Source: Platerodrilus igneus (taxonomy: Eukaryota; Arthropoda; Insecta; Coleoptera; Lycidae). From it: a stretch of 64,000 bases of DNA. A program made the translations under genes and the position numbers. The notes under the pieces were generated by a model. It made no database searches. It was given only the letters and a program-made list of their open reading frames with translations, and had not been told where the DNA came from. This document shows positions 22,398 through 32,849 of this stretch, piece after piece; position 1 is the first letter of the stretch; each line of letters starts with the position of its first letter. The stretch lies in NCBI GenBank assembly GCA_036346225.1, contig JARFIW010000500.1:2604001-2668000 (forward strand). Direction: 5' to 3'.

Positions 22398-23463
22398 ATT
22401 TTAAATATTCCTCCGAATATTGACTAGTTTTTTCTTGCTTGTACCACTCATTTTACTATAGGCTATAAGAAATAAATATAAAATCAATTAAAAACTAAAA
22501 TTAATGTATGTGTTATAATGTGATATAGAGTAAACGTATACTAAAAAATGTATATTTATTTAAATGTATATAACACATTTACTACACTCCTACCGCAAAA
22601 TAACATATTTTTTTCATTTGACAAAATTTTCTGGATAATTATGCTTCTAAAATTGAAATAAATAAAAATAAAATCAAATACTTACGAATAATATCTATAC
22701 AATGTATATATTTATTAAATCAACGAGCTTTTACAACAGTAGTGACGGACACTTACTTCGATTAACATCACCTGAATGTTGTGAAACACTACAGAAGTTG
22801 CGATGGGCCATTCAGGTGCGAACAACTGCGTTGTTTAACGAGATTTTAATACGTACGGGGTTCCCCGCTGAACCTACCGTCTGCCGCAGAGAAGTTTACT
22901 TGACGACGCCAAACACTCAGTTGATATTTTGGTCTTGTCAAGCGAAATTATACCTAATAATTATTTATTTTTTTCGTTAAATTTAGCACCGAAATCTAGC
23001 ATTGCATCTAAATGGCCCGGAGCGAAAGGGATAAACTCGTGTCGAGTCCATTTTCGAATTGCCTTCCTTAACAATCAAATTGCCCCCCTTTGGGGCGTGG
23101 GCCACACGTTGGAAAACTCAGCCTTAGACTATTTCTTCTTTGTAGAATTTTTAAAGCCACTCGAATTTATCAATTAAATATTAACATTTAGATGATTTAT
23201 TATACATGGGCGCTTTGTTAACCAAACCCTTTGGAAAGGCGATTTTATTTTGTTTGGAAATGAAATGCAATATTCAAAATAATTTGAAAATTAGGTATCA
23301 AGATATTTTGGAGGAAAGCTTACTTCCAAGTGTTGACAAATTGTATCTATATACAGATCTTATATTTTAACAAGATAGCGACATCTCACTCTACCAAATA
23401 TACCTTAACTTAGTTTAAAAATTGTATTGAATTGGTCAGCTAATAAGTATTTTATAGAACGCG
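22398..23463. other. unrecognised segment, second duplicate
   Basis: It matches 16874-17933. The 92-codon frame 22702-22980 (internal peptide LTSPECCETLQKLRWAIQV) is open here but is split in the other unit by one missing base near 17234 and another near 17335. I do not recognise the protein. The hairpin CACCTGAATG...CATTCAGGTG is kept. Confidence 0.4.
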
Positions 23464-23828
23464 AGTTACGTTTAGGGCCTTGGGAGCAGTGTTTTTAAAA
23501 ACTTCTCCAAAAACTTCGCAACAATTTATTTACTTAAACAAAAATTAATATGGAATTTTGACAACTTGGTATAAATTATTCTAAGTCGAAAATAAAATAT
23601 TAATTGAACTATTATGAATCGCCTAAGCAAACTGCAAGGTTAAAGCTGAATACTTTGACTGACTACTTGGTCTTGGGACTCCCGGGGTATTTATATTGTC
23701 CCTGCCCCTCACAATTCTGTGGGAACTTGCAGAGCGCATGTCTGCTTATTTCTTAATGATTTCTAATAATTTCCTATTAGATTCTATTTTATAATACATT
23801 ACATATAAAGATTGGGGGATACATAACT
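23464..23828 (-). repeat. solo LTR, second duplicate
   Basis: It matches 17934-18293, with CGCG target duplications at 23460-23463 and 23829-23832. It is five bases longer because of longer A and G runs. One substitution (TTTAGGG versus TTTCGGG near 23473) is visible. Confidence 0.7.
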
Positions 23829-23915
23829 CGCGTACCAAAATGAAAAAAAAAGCTAATAAACCACCCTTAAAGAGCTAAACAAACCCTAAGAGGTATGATT
23901 GCGAAAACATGAAAT

Positions 23916-24011
23916 TGGTTTCCTTTGGAGAAATGTGAAGAAATTGCAGAATCTATGCCAAAACTAATTATGGCTGTTATTGAAGCAATAGGAGACGTAA
24001 CTACATATTAA
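23916..24011 (+). pseudogene. Tc1-like transposase C-terminus, second duplicate
   Basis: It is the same 31 codons and stop as 18379-18474 (LEKCEEIAESMPKLIMAVIE core). No upstream transposase sequence is visible in this unit either, so the truncation precedes the duplication. Confidence 0.5.
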
Positions 24012-24659
24012 CTTGAAAGTTCTTTGTACATTTTTATAGGATTTTTTATTGTAATATGTAGTTGTCATTTTATGTTTCAGCAAATATTTTGTTTTCATTT
24101 AGTTATTACGTTATTCAATTTATATTTACGAAAATGTATTCATCATAACTATAATTAAAATACAAATATACAAGTTTGATAATTAGAACTTTTCGGTAAA
24201 TAGAAAAGCTAAACTTAATTTTGTTCTGAAACTTCAAGTTTAGTTGTTAGAGCTCGTATTCTGATATTTCTACAATAGTTTCAACGGTTGTGAGTTTCAT
24301 TCGGAATTCGGACCCTTAAATATTTTTAATTAATTTTTTAACTTAACACTTAATTGGCTACAAGAGTAAAATATCATTTTGCTAGCAGTTATTGCGGACG
24401 TATTTATACACTCCAATGGTTTTACGTAAATTCTAAAACTGGGTTGATTTTAAAATAATTTTTTAAACAGCTTAACACCATTCCAAAACAGTAAAGTATC
24501 AGTTTGCTGATGGTTTTAACCTATTTTTTTAATGCGTTTTTATACGTTGTTACAGGTATGGTTGATCGCTTGCCTGAACAGAAGGCGCAATATATAAAAC
24601 AGTATTTACAAATGGAATAATATAATAATTTGTCGTGTTTGAACATATTAGTTGCTTAT

Positions 24660-25320
24660 TCTTGTTAGTGCAGCACAGTCTTACGGTAATCTTTGTTTTA
24701 TATCTTTTGCACTTTTCCCATCTTGATTTATTAGACTACCTGGGTAGCAGAAATCTTTAACCTTTTGTTAAGTTCTCGTTTTCATTTGTATTCTGGTTTT
24801 TGACCCATTTCCCCTACCTTAGATACTGGTGTACTTCAGTGTTATTTTTGTTAATTTTCATATCGTATCTCTCTGTTAGTACTGTTTCCATTTCATTAAG
24901 AGCTTCTTCTAACTCTTCCTTGTTAGATGCTAATATCGCTGTATCATCTGCAAATTTAGGCATATCAATCGCTTGTTTCTGCATAATAATTTCAAACGTT
25001 GTTCTGCATTTAATAGTATTAATTGTGTCTTCGATATACAAGTTAAAAATTAACAGTGATAATGCACATCTCTGTCTCATCACTTTCCTAATATTTACTT
25101 GTCTACATTAATGCTGTAATTCTATTAGAACTGTTTGCTCTTACTATAAGCTATATACTATCTGTCTATCCTTAAAATTCATTCTAATCTTTTTTAGTAT
25201 TTCGAACATTTTTTCTATTTTACATTGTCGAATGCTTTTTCCAGATCTACAAACCCTATATACACGCTTTCTTCTTCCTCTATTATTTTCTCCATTATCA
25301 CCCTTCTGTTCTGAATAGAC
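24660..25320 (-). mobile_element. RTE RT fragment, second duplicate
   Basis: The minus-strand frame 25083-24814 carries RQRCALSLLIFNLYIEDTIN, KFADDTAIL and MKINKN. Here the sequence continues cleanly past the point where unit 1 becomes degraded, through the block corresponding to VGLEKAF-type RT sequence near 25230, to about 25320. Confidence 0.8.
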
Positions 25321-25499
25321 CTACAATTTGAAGAAATTTTAGAATACTAGAACAGGTAGAATGGCTTGCGTATTCCAGTGAGCCTAAGAGCCAAATTGTA
25401 GGTTTAACCAAATTAGTGGGGGTCTTTAAAGAGGAACCATACTATAAGCCAGGTTAACACGGTTTCCTAACACAAAAAAGAACATACACACCGTTAGCC

Positions 25500-25769
25500 T
25501 TACATTTGATTTTTCAATGCTCCCCCGGAAGGTACTGCATTGGCCAGAAAGCGAGTTTTTTTTTATCTGCTGTTCCAAGCAAGGTAGGGATCTTTAACGT
25601 GCGTGACAACACACACACGGAACCTCCATTTCACCTCTCATCCGAACGAGGGTGTATTTTTGTGAAAAATGCTTGCTTAACATTTTTCGAGCCGACCGTG
25701 TCGGGATTTGAACCCGGGATCTTGGGCATAGTAGTCACACATATACCAACTACGCCACGGAGCCGCCTC
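25500..25769 (-). repeat. tRNA-derived SINE with 13-bp target-site duplication
   Basis: This is a full-length minus-strand SINE. The head at 25769-25690 contains TCCGTGGCGTAGTTGGT (A-box-like) and GGGTTCAAATCCCG (B-box-like), as in a tRNA gene. The middle contains CACGCACGTTAAAGATCCC, and the 3' end has the stem-loop ATGCTCC...GGAGCAT-type sequence and TCAAATGTAA. The perfect duplication CACACCGTTAGCC flanks it (25487-25499 and 25770-25782). It was presumably transcribed by RNA polymerase III and moved by a LINE partner. Confidence 0.9.
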
Positions 25770-25782
25770 CACACCGTTAGCC

Positions 25783-27544
25783 GCAGGAGTAACCGCATTT
25801 TACCACGACTAGACTCTAGTCAATGAGGGGAGTGGGAATTTGCACCAAGGTACAAATAACCTAAGGTCGACACGGTGAACAAGAGTCTTGGAGAGCGCCA
25901 CCTAAATCGAAACTGTACACCTTCCGCGAAATCAATCTAGGAAACTTCTCACGCACTCTGTAGATGCTTAACGGACATAAAACTCGACAACAAGGAAATA
26001 CAAACAGCATATAATCATTTGCTGACACAATTTATGGTTTCTAATATTCATAGGGTTTAACATAAATATCAATTTTACATCATGACTAGACTCAAAATCA
26101 AGCGCTTGGGTTAATGAAACCAACGTATTTTTCAATATGAAACTTACACTTATAAGAAATTAAAAAGCTGCAGTATATTTTAATTATGTTCACTTTGTAT
26201 AGATTTAAAATCAGTCGGACGCTGCTTGCGGTGGTACCAACTCTTGCGCGCACAATTATGCAGATAAAGACGTCTACCAAACGAATGTGTACAATAATTC
26301 GTTGGTTAAATTAATTCCGACGCACAAACTATTATAAAATGATATTAAAATAAATTACAATATCAGTTATAATATGAGATAGCTGTATAATATTATCTTG
26401 CAGGTGGAAATGCTAGCATGGGTACCAAATTAGCGACACGTACAATCAAAATAAAATATGGAAAGATCTTACCAGAACAGGTCCTGAGCGCGGATATCGT
26501 ATATTGCAGGTACGCCTGACGTCTGTCTCAATAAAATACGTACATAATGTACCAGACTGGATAACAAGCACCTTGAATTTAATACTAATAGTATTTTCAA
26601 CACACAACGGTATTACACCGCACGACTGCAAAACTACACCCCTAAAATGTTATAATTATATGAGAACACACCTACTACGAGTAATTTTCCTTACCGTTTT
26701 GCGGTTCCTTTACAAAACGGGCTTAAATCATAACAACGAAACTCGATGTAATGAAGGAGTTTTCAAATGTGTGTCCTACAAAGATAACAACTGTATGAAT
26801 TTTACGTGTATAATAATTATAAATAACCTTACCTCGAACTTCTAGAAGAGCAGAGCAAAATAAAATTTCCACTAATAATTCGCTCTAAAACAACGGATTA
26901 TCAATTCCCCAATTAAAATAATAAGGGCAGAACTACAAATTAGTTCACAATAAGATGCACGTTACCAAGTATCGAGGATCAAATCTCAAGAAATAATAAA
27001 TAATCACAACTCGTATTGAAGTGATAAGAACTAGTTTTATGCACGCTATCAACATACAAGAATTAAGACTTGAATTTATGAACGAAACATGATAAATTAC
27101 AATAAGGAAATAAACCATAGGCGTCACATTTTGGGAACGAAATATGTTCCGTTTATATTGTAAATTTTACTGCTAATTTTATTAATACATCGAGTTTGTT
27201 GATTATTTTAAATTCGCCGCTGTATATTTAAATTTATTAGAGTGGAATTTCTTTGGTTTACTAAAGCACGCGCCAACAAGTGCCGTGACTGATAAACGTT
27301 GTTATTCCGCATGTGCAAGAACAGTGGAAAATCCACGAAGCTCAAGGAGAATCGATTCGTCGTTCGAACGGGCCGCATCGCTTTTACACACACGTTCGAC
27401 ATAGAACAAATGAGATGAACCGCTTTGCTACAGAACCGCTATCGTTATAAATGTGCTTTGCTTCACCCGCAAAAAGAAGAGTAGTAGTTGTTACATCGTT
27501 TGTTTTTCGTCGTTTTGGGCTTCTACTACCAGAGTGTCTGCATG
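25783..27544. other. spacer with no recognised gene
   Basis: The first 850 bases are the tail of the second tandem unit. From 26629 to 27544 I recognise no family. Open frames of 60-113 codons on both strands (for example 26504-26845) have no features I know. Around 27260-27470 base composition is more balanced and CpG appears. This could be host sequence, but nothing supports a gene call. Confidence 0.35.
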
Positions 27545-27780
27545 CAATTTTTGAAGAGGTTTGTCGGGTGTTTTAGTTAACATTAAGGGTACTTTTGGGG
27601 GTGACATGCGTATTTTGCTTTGTCGCATAATTCACATTGGTTGATAACATCCGTGGTTAATTCTTTCATGTCTTTAAAGTAATATCTCCTTAGTAGTTGT
27701 TTTAGTGTTTCGTTGATTCCACGAGGGTTGGTTTTGCCTTTGTGTTGGTTTCTAATTACGTCATTTATTTCGTCTGTCAT
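27545..27780 (-). pseudogene. pol: gypsy integrase zinc finger and core start
   Basis: The frame carries NQHKGKTNPRGINETLKQLL, RRYYFKDMKELT and INQCELCDKAKY, an H-H-C-C zinc finger of a gypsy integrase. After a frameshift near 27580, KTPDKPLQKLHADTL marks the start of the catalytic core. The rest is missing, so the D,D,E triad is absent. Confidence 0.8.
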
Positions 27781-28199
27781 CTAACGTTATTAATTTTCTT
27801 GTACATCTAATAATTTCAGGGCCTGAGTTATTAAATAATCTAATGTATAATTCTGAAAATCGTTTGTATGAATGTTCTGTGGTGAAATAAAAATAAAAAC
27901 GTTTTGTGTTTGGGGTATATTCTTTTAAAATTTTAATTATTTGCTCCTCGTTATCGTCTTTAATTATTTAAATTTGATATATTTTCTTATTATCTGTTTT
28001 TGTATATTTTACTGGATTGGGGTTGGTTAATACTTCGGTAACTATGAATTGATTTGGTTTTATGTCTATAGCTTCATTTAAAATTTTAATTGCGATTTTT
28101 GGTTCTACGTTTTGTGTCGAGTGTATGGTATCTATTTCTTCTGGGTCTTCTCTTTATCTCTGTTTCGTCTACTTTGCCTATAATTGACTCCGTTTCTAT

Positions 28200-29240
28200 T
28201 GCGTTAAGTTGTATTCTGTTTAGTGCATATGCGTTATATTTATAAATTCCCTTTTTATATATGATTTCATAATCGTATTCTTCTAGTCTAATCTTTCATC
28301 TTTGTAATTTTGAATTCAGTTGCTTGAGTTTACATAACCATACTAATGGTTTATGGTCGGTGTATATGTAGAATTTTCTTCCATAAAGTATGGTCTAAAA
28401 TATTTCGTTGCCCAAATTATTAAGACATTTTTCGGTGTATCCTTCTTAAAATGTTATTCACAAGTCTTTGAAAGGTGGCGGGTGCGTTCTTTAATCCAAA
28501 CGGCATGCGTTTGTATTCATAGTGTTCTCTAGGTGTACTGAATGCTGTTTTAGTTGTGTCTTTCTCGTCGATCTCCACTTGGTGATATCCTGAGGCGAGG
28601 TCAAATGTCGAGAAATATCGACACTTTCCTAATTTGTCTAAAATCTCGGTGATATAGGGTAGTGGGTATTTGTCGTCTACCGTTTTCTCGTTTAGTTTTC
28701 TATAGTCGATAACTATTCGATATTTGCGTTTGCCTGAGGCGTCTAATTTCTTTCGTTACTATTAATAAGGGGCTGCTTCATGGTGAGTTTGAATGTTGGA
28801 TTATATCTTGCTTCGGTAGGTCTGTTACTTGTCTATCTGCTTTCTCTTGACTTGTCTGAGGTAGTCTAAATCCTTTGGTGAAAATTAGTTTATCTCCTGT
28901 CAATTCAATGTTATGTTTCACTGTGTTGGTGAAAGTTAAAGATATTCCTTCGCAATGGAATATATCTCGGTATTCGAAACATGTCCTTAATTGCTCTCTC
29001 CTCTTCGTTATTAATGTCGTTATTAAAACGAATGTTAATTAAATTTTCTCTTAACATTCTGTCGTGTTCTATAGGGTTGGAATCGTTTGCATATTCTTCG
29101 TCGATTTTCACCTCGCTAAAGTTTACTTCTTCTATGTCTGTTGGGTTTGTTAACGATAGTTCTATGGGGTAATCGTTTGAGTTTAAAATTGTCGTAGTGG
29201 CGTAATTGTCTTTTATTTGTACTAATTCTGTGGGTGTTTC
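28200..29240 (-). pseudogene. pol: gypsy reverse transcriptase/RNase H with internal deletion
   Basis: The pieces are MKIDEEYANDSNPIEHDRML at 29111, GFRLPQTSQEKADRQV near 28860, SSPLLIVTK near 28770, [20 protein letters not shown] near 28700, [19 protein letters not shown] near 28600 (catalytic block A) and [18 protein letters not shown] near 28480. Just after NNILRRIH the sequence jumps to WATKYFRPYF of the RNase H region near 28420, so the YxDD catalytic block and the first part of RNase H are deleted. DHKPLVWLCKLKQLNSKLQR follows near 28330. Confidence 0.8.
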
Positions 29241-29305
29241 TACTCCGGGTTAAAATGACGTATGATTTATAATTTCTACGTCTTCTTTTGAATTTACTAG
29301 AATTT

Positions 29306-29750
29306 TTATTTGTTTTTCTGTCCTGGGTTCAATGGTGTATTTTTGCTCGGTCTGATACTACTGTTTTGAAATTTAATGAGGATTTGTCCGTGTTTTGATC
29401 TTAATAAGCGGTTTTTTACATCAATGTTTGCTCCAAGTTTTTTTAGAAGATCCAAGCCTATTAATCCGTCGTATTTGTCGTTAAATTCAAAGATGCAAAA
29501 TTTGTGTTTCATTTTTACGTTAAAAGTTTTTGGTAGGGATATGTTTGCTATAAATTGGTGTAATGTTGTTTTGTGGGCTGTTTTGATTTTAAAAGGTTCT
29601 CTTTCTACAAAATCTAAATAATGTTTTTGTACGATTCTGGTGCTAATTAAGGTTTTTGAAGATCCTGTATCGATGAATAATTTGAGTTCTGCGTGAGGTA
29701 TTTCTATATAAGGTAAAATTTGTATATTGGTGTTATCTAAATTACGTTTA
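29306..29750 (-). CDS. pol: gypsy aspartic protease, open frame
   Basis: An uninterrupted frame on the minus strand encodes HAELKLFIDTGSSKTLIS near 29690, with a canonical DTGS catalytic loop. FKIKTAHKTTLHQFIAN follows, then KFCIFEFNDKYDGLIGLDLL near 29500, where GLIGLDLL is the second conserved block of 17.6/297 proteases. There is no start codon at its beginning because it is part of a larger polyprotein. It is the only well-kept enzyme segment in this element. Confidence 0.8.
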
Positions 29751-30910
29751 GTCGTATTTGAATCGGTCTAGCTGAAAATTTGAGCACGTGTTTTCTTTGT
29801 CGTGCTCTTTGTAATTTTCAAAAGGATTGTGGCATTCGTAGTTTGTTTCATCGTCTCCACTCGAAATGGCGTCATTATTCTCGTCCGGATTGTCAAAATC
29901 TTCTATTTCTTGGTGAAATAGTTCTTCGGAAGTGAAGTTTCGGTTTTGGTTATAGTTTGGTCTGATTTGCGATATTTTAGTATTTTGTCTAGGGTTACCA
30001 GATGAAGTGTCCATAGAAGTTGGTTTGTAATAACTGTTTGGGTAGTTATTGTTATTTGTCATTAGTGTGTTTCGGTTGGGGTTTGCGCTGGTCGATATAC
30101 GTTTTGGTTAAACCTTGGTGTAAATGTGGGTTTTATAAAATTCAAATTTGGTCTTGGAAATTGTCTAAATTGGTTGTGGAAATTTGTGTTGTTAAAGTTT
30201 GGGTTGTTAATTCGTGGTTGATTCATTTGTGCGTTAAATGGTGTAAATTTCGATTGTGTGGTTATTTGTTTCGCGGTATAGTTTTCATCGGTGCATAATT
30301 TTTATTTGCGTTAGGGTTATACAGTCTATTTCTGTAGTACATAACGTTTTCTTTCTCTATAATCATGTTTATTGCCTCTTCTAATTTTGGGGATGTTGAA
30401 ATCTTATTTTGTCTGACAGGCGTTTAGGTAAGGCATTGATGTATGTGTCTAAAGCCATTTCGTCGTACATCTTCGTTTTTAATAATCTTATGTTTCGATC
30501 GAGTCCTTCAATTTTTAGCTTTGTCAAAATTAAACCTCGTACGTCTTGATATTTCATACCGAATTGATAGGGTGATTGGTTATTTTACATTCATAGGTTT
30601 ATTAAATCGCGGACCAGACATTTGATGGTTTTTGGTTGCCGAAATATACAATTAATATACGTTTAAAATCGTCCCACTCGATCAAATCATCGAGGCTGGC
30701 AATCAGGGTTAATGCTCTGCCGGTCAGCTTACTTATTATCAGGCGTAAGAGTAAAGTGTTGCGTTCGCTGTCTCCTGGTTTAGAAAAAGATTTAAATAAT
30801 ATCTCGGAAGCGGTGATGAAATAACCTAATAAACTTGAATTCCGTCATATAGAGGAATGCTCTCGAGATAGAGTTTCATATTGAAGTTCATGGTTATTAA
30901 TGGTTGCTTT
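29745..30910 (-). pseudogene. gag: gypsy gag, broken
   Basis: The upstream part near 30830-30640 reads LRLIISKLTGRALTLIASL, then DLIEWDDFKRILIVYFG, the capsid region of 17.6-like gags. Several stops follow around 30600-30350. The C-terminal frame 30062-29748 is Asn-rich (NYPNSYYKPTSMDTSSGNP), ends with acidic stretches and lacks a zinc knuckle, as is usual for this group. Confidence 0.7.
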
Positions 30911-31809
30911 TCGGTTCAGTTTGTATTGTTTTAGTATAAAGTGAGAGTTACTTTTCAGTTTAGTTTGTATATAGTTGTTTAAAAAATCATTTATCTTTTA
31001 CGTCTATTTTATATGTAATTATAAAGTGCTATAATTACATTGAGGAATTCTGCTTGGTAATTGTTTCGTCAATTACTGTCGCATTGAAGTGTATATTTAT
31101 AACTTTGCAAAGATTACAATTGATGCGAATTGAGTTTCAGTTTTCTAAATAGTTTCTCGCAAGCACTGCGTTATAATTAGACGCTTTTGTTTAGGCTTGT
31201 GCTGAATAATTAAGTGTTGCAATAATAAAATACATAAAATGCTTTGTTATAATTATACACCTCCGTTAATTTGTTGCATTAAAAGTGTCTAATAGATAAT
31301 AGAGTAATAGAGTAATAGGTAATAGAGGTAATAGAGCTTTATAATATCATCAAGTTTCAATTTTTCTGAATAAATTCTTTCAGTAATAGTTGCTGTAATA
31401 AAAATGGTACAAATAATTGCATTCTATTTATATATTAAAGCTTCAGACTTGCCAAATAAGCCGTTTCATTTATCGAAATAAATTGTAATAATTGTGCATC
31501 TAAATACGTATTTATAATAATAAGTTTCCTGAGTAAATTCTTTTCAGAAATGATAAATTGCAATAATAAAAAGTGTATATAAAAATTTATTACTAGCTAA
31601 TATCAATATTCAGTTGATAATGGTTAGGAAAATGAACTTTGGTACGTACAAGAGTTTGTTTGCCAGTTCCATTATTTTCTTTCCCTCTTTACTTCTGAAC
31701 TTTGTCCATTCTTGTACTTTGCATTGTTGATTCTTTGTTCCAGATTAAGAATAGGTAATTCAAGACCAACAGTTTCCTCGATTTTGGATTTTGCTAGTGC
31801 TCTTCTGGT
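30911..31809 (-). other. gypsy 5' leader, AT-rich
   Basis: This is untranslated sequence between the primer-binding site and gag, mostly A and T, with repeated TAATAGAG units near 31290-31340. No gene is seen. Such long leaders are common in 17.6-like elements. Confidence 0.5.
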
Positions 31810-31827
31810 ATCCTACCGACTTCGCCA
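31810..31827 (-). promoter_or_regulatory. tRNA primer-binding site
   Basis: Immediately inside the 5' LTR, the minus strand reads TGGCGAAGTCGGTAGGAT. It resembles the tRNA-Ser-type primer sites I know from the 17.6/297 group. First-strand DNA synthesis would start here. Confidence 0.7.
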
Positions 31828-31828
31828 G

Positions 31829-32394
31829 ATAGGTTTTGGACTTCTTGGAGCGGCTTCTTAAAAAGCTTCTTCAAAAAACTCTTCTATCAAATTTATTTTA
31901 TACGGATTTTACAATTAAATTCAATTTACAAGTACGTTATATGCAGTAACGTGTAGAGATCGAAATAATTCTATGTTGACTTTCACTAATTAAATTAGCT
32001 AAAAGTACGGTGAGTAGCTGAACTACCAACAATGTTAAAGTTGTGAAGCTCTAGACTGACTGGCCATCTTGGTTTCTCAAGGGTATTTATGCTATCCCTG
32101 TCCTTCACATTGCTTATGGGAACTGCAGAACTCATGTCTGCTTATTTCTGTATTTAATACAAAGTATTACATTTTAATTATCTTAATTCTAATAATTGCT
32201 GTGTGTGACTTGCACCTGCAGTATCATGTTGCGACTGGACTACAATGTCTGTTTTGGTTCTCATTGTCTGGCTTGTGAACTTTCACTGTCCTTTTATTAT
32301 GTCCTTCAATTATACATTGTAACAATCTAACTTAAGATTTATTAATTCTGTTTGATTACATATATATCCTAATTTGGGAGATATGTAACTAGCG
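31829..32394 (-). repeat. 5' LTR of the 17.6-like element
   Basis: It starts AGTTACATATCTCCC (32394) and ends ...CCAAAACCTATC just before the primer-binding site. It is about 566 bp, the same length as the solo LTR at 47327-47893, which it matches along its length. A TATTTAT box near 32090 and a GACTGGCC block are shared with the solo LTRs. The flank is AGCG at 32395-32398. Confidence 0.8.
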
Positions 32395-32843
32395 TAAAAT
32401 CTTGCGAGTTTTTATTGCTCACCTCTTGCGCTACTTCTGTTGAATCATTGTCGATTTTTTTGAATGTTGTTTCCTCGGGATCGTTCTCACTTGATAGTGC
32501 CCTTGAGTACCTTTATCATATCGCAGTCTCTATTCCCGGTTTCTAGTTTTTTCTCGTTGTAGTTATTCAGGTAATTATTTTTCGTTTCAAAGGATCCGGT
32601 CATGTTGTCAATTCTAATTTTAATTCTAATAATTGATATCTTATAACCTACTGTAACCTGCACCTGCAGTATCATGTTGCTTCTGCAATACAATGTCTGT
32701 TTTCGTTCTCATGTCCGGCTTGTAAACTTTCATTAACTTCTTTCAAATATGACCTTTAATTTATACCTTGTAACAATCTAACTTAAGGTTTAATAATTCT
32801 GTTTGATTACATATATATCCCAATTTGGGGGATATGTAACTCG
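32395..32843 (-). repeat. truncated LTR joined to an unidentified ORF
   Basis: From 32843 to about 32640 the minus strand repeats the first ~200 bases of the 17.6-like LTR (AGTTACATATCCCCC... to GGTTATAAG). It then switches to other sequence with an ATG at about 32605 and a frame reading MTGSFETKNNYLNNYNEKKL, which stops near 32487. I do not recognise that peptide. It abuts the intact LTR at 32394. Confidence 0.55.
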
Positions 32844-32849
32844 GAATTA

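Larger units (their letters stand above)
20806..26628. repeat. second unit of a ~5.5-kb tandem duplication
   Basis: Unit 1 runs 15281-20805 and unit 2 runs 20806-26628. The junction at 20805/20806 joins the end of the tail sequence (ACACCGCAC) directly to the inside of an RTE ORF (TGTTCTAGTGCAG). The first 4.4 kb of the units differ almost only in homopolymer lengths (for example CCCC versus CCCCC near 16606 and 22126). The last 1.1-1.4 kb are poorly matched. All member features therefore appear twice. Confidence 0.85.
27545..32394 (-). mobile_element. 17.6/297-type Ty3/gypsy retrotransposon, 3' truncated
   Basis: In minus orientation the order is 5' LTR (32394-31829), primer-binding site (31827-31810), leader, gag (about 30910-29745), protease (29750-29306), RT (about 29240-28400), RNase H remnant (about 28440-28200), broken linker, then the integrase zinc finger and start of the core (27780-27545). 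The 3' part of integrase and the 3' LTR are missing. Related solo LTRs lie at 17934-18293, 23464-23828 and 47327-47893. The element has stops and one key deletion, so it cannot move by itself. Confidence 0.85.

Noticed and set aside
29376..30824. Plus-strand open frames of 60-92 codons
   Set aside because: They are shadows of the minus-strand gypsy protease and gag, and have biased composition.
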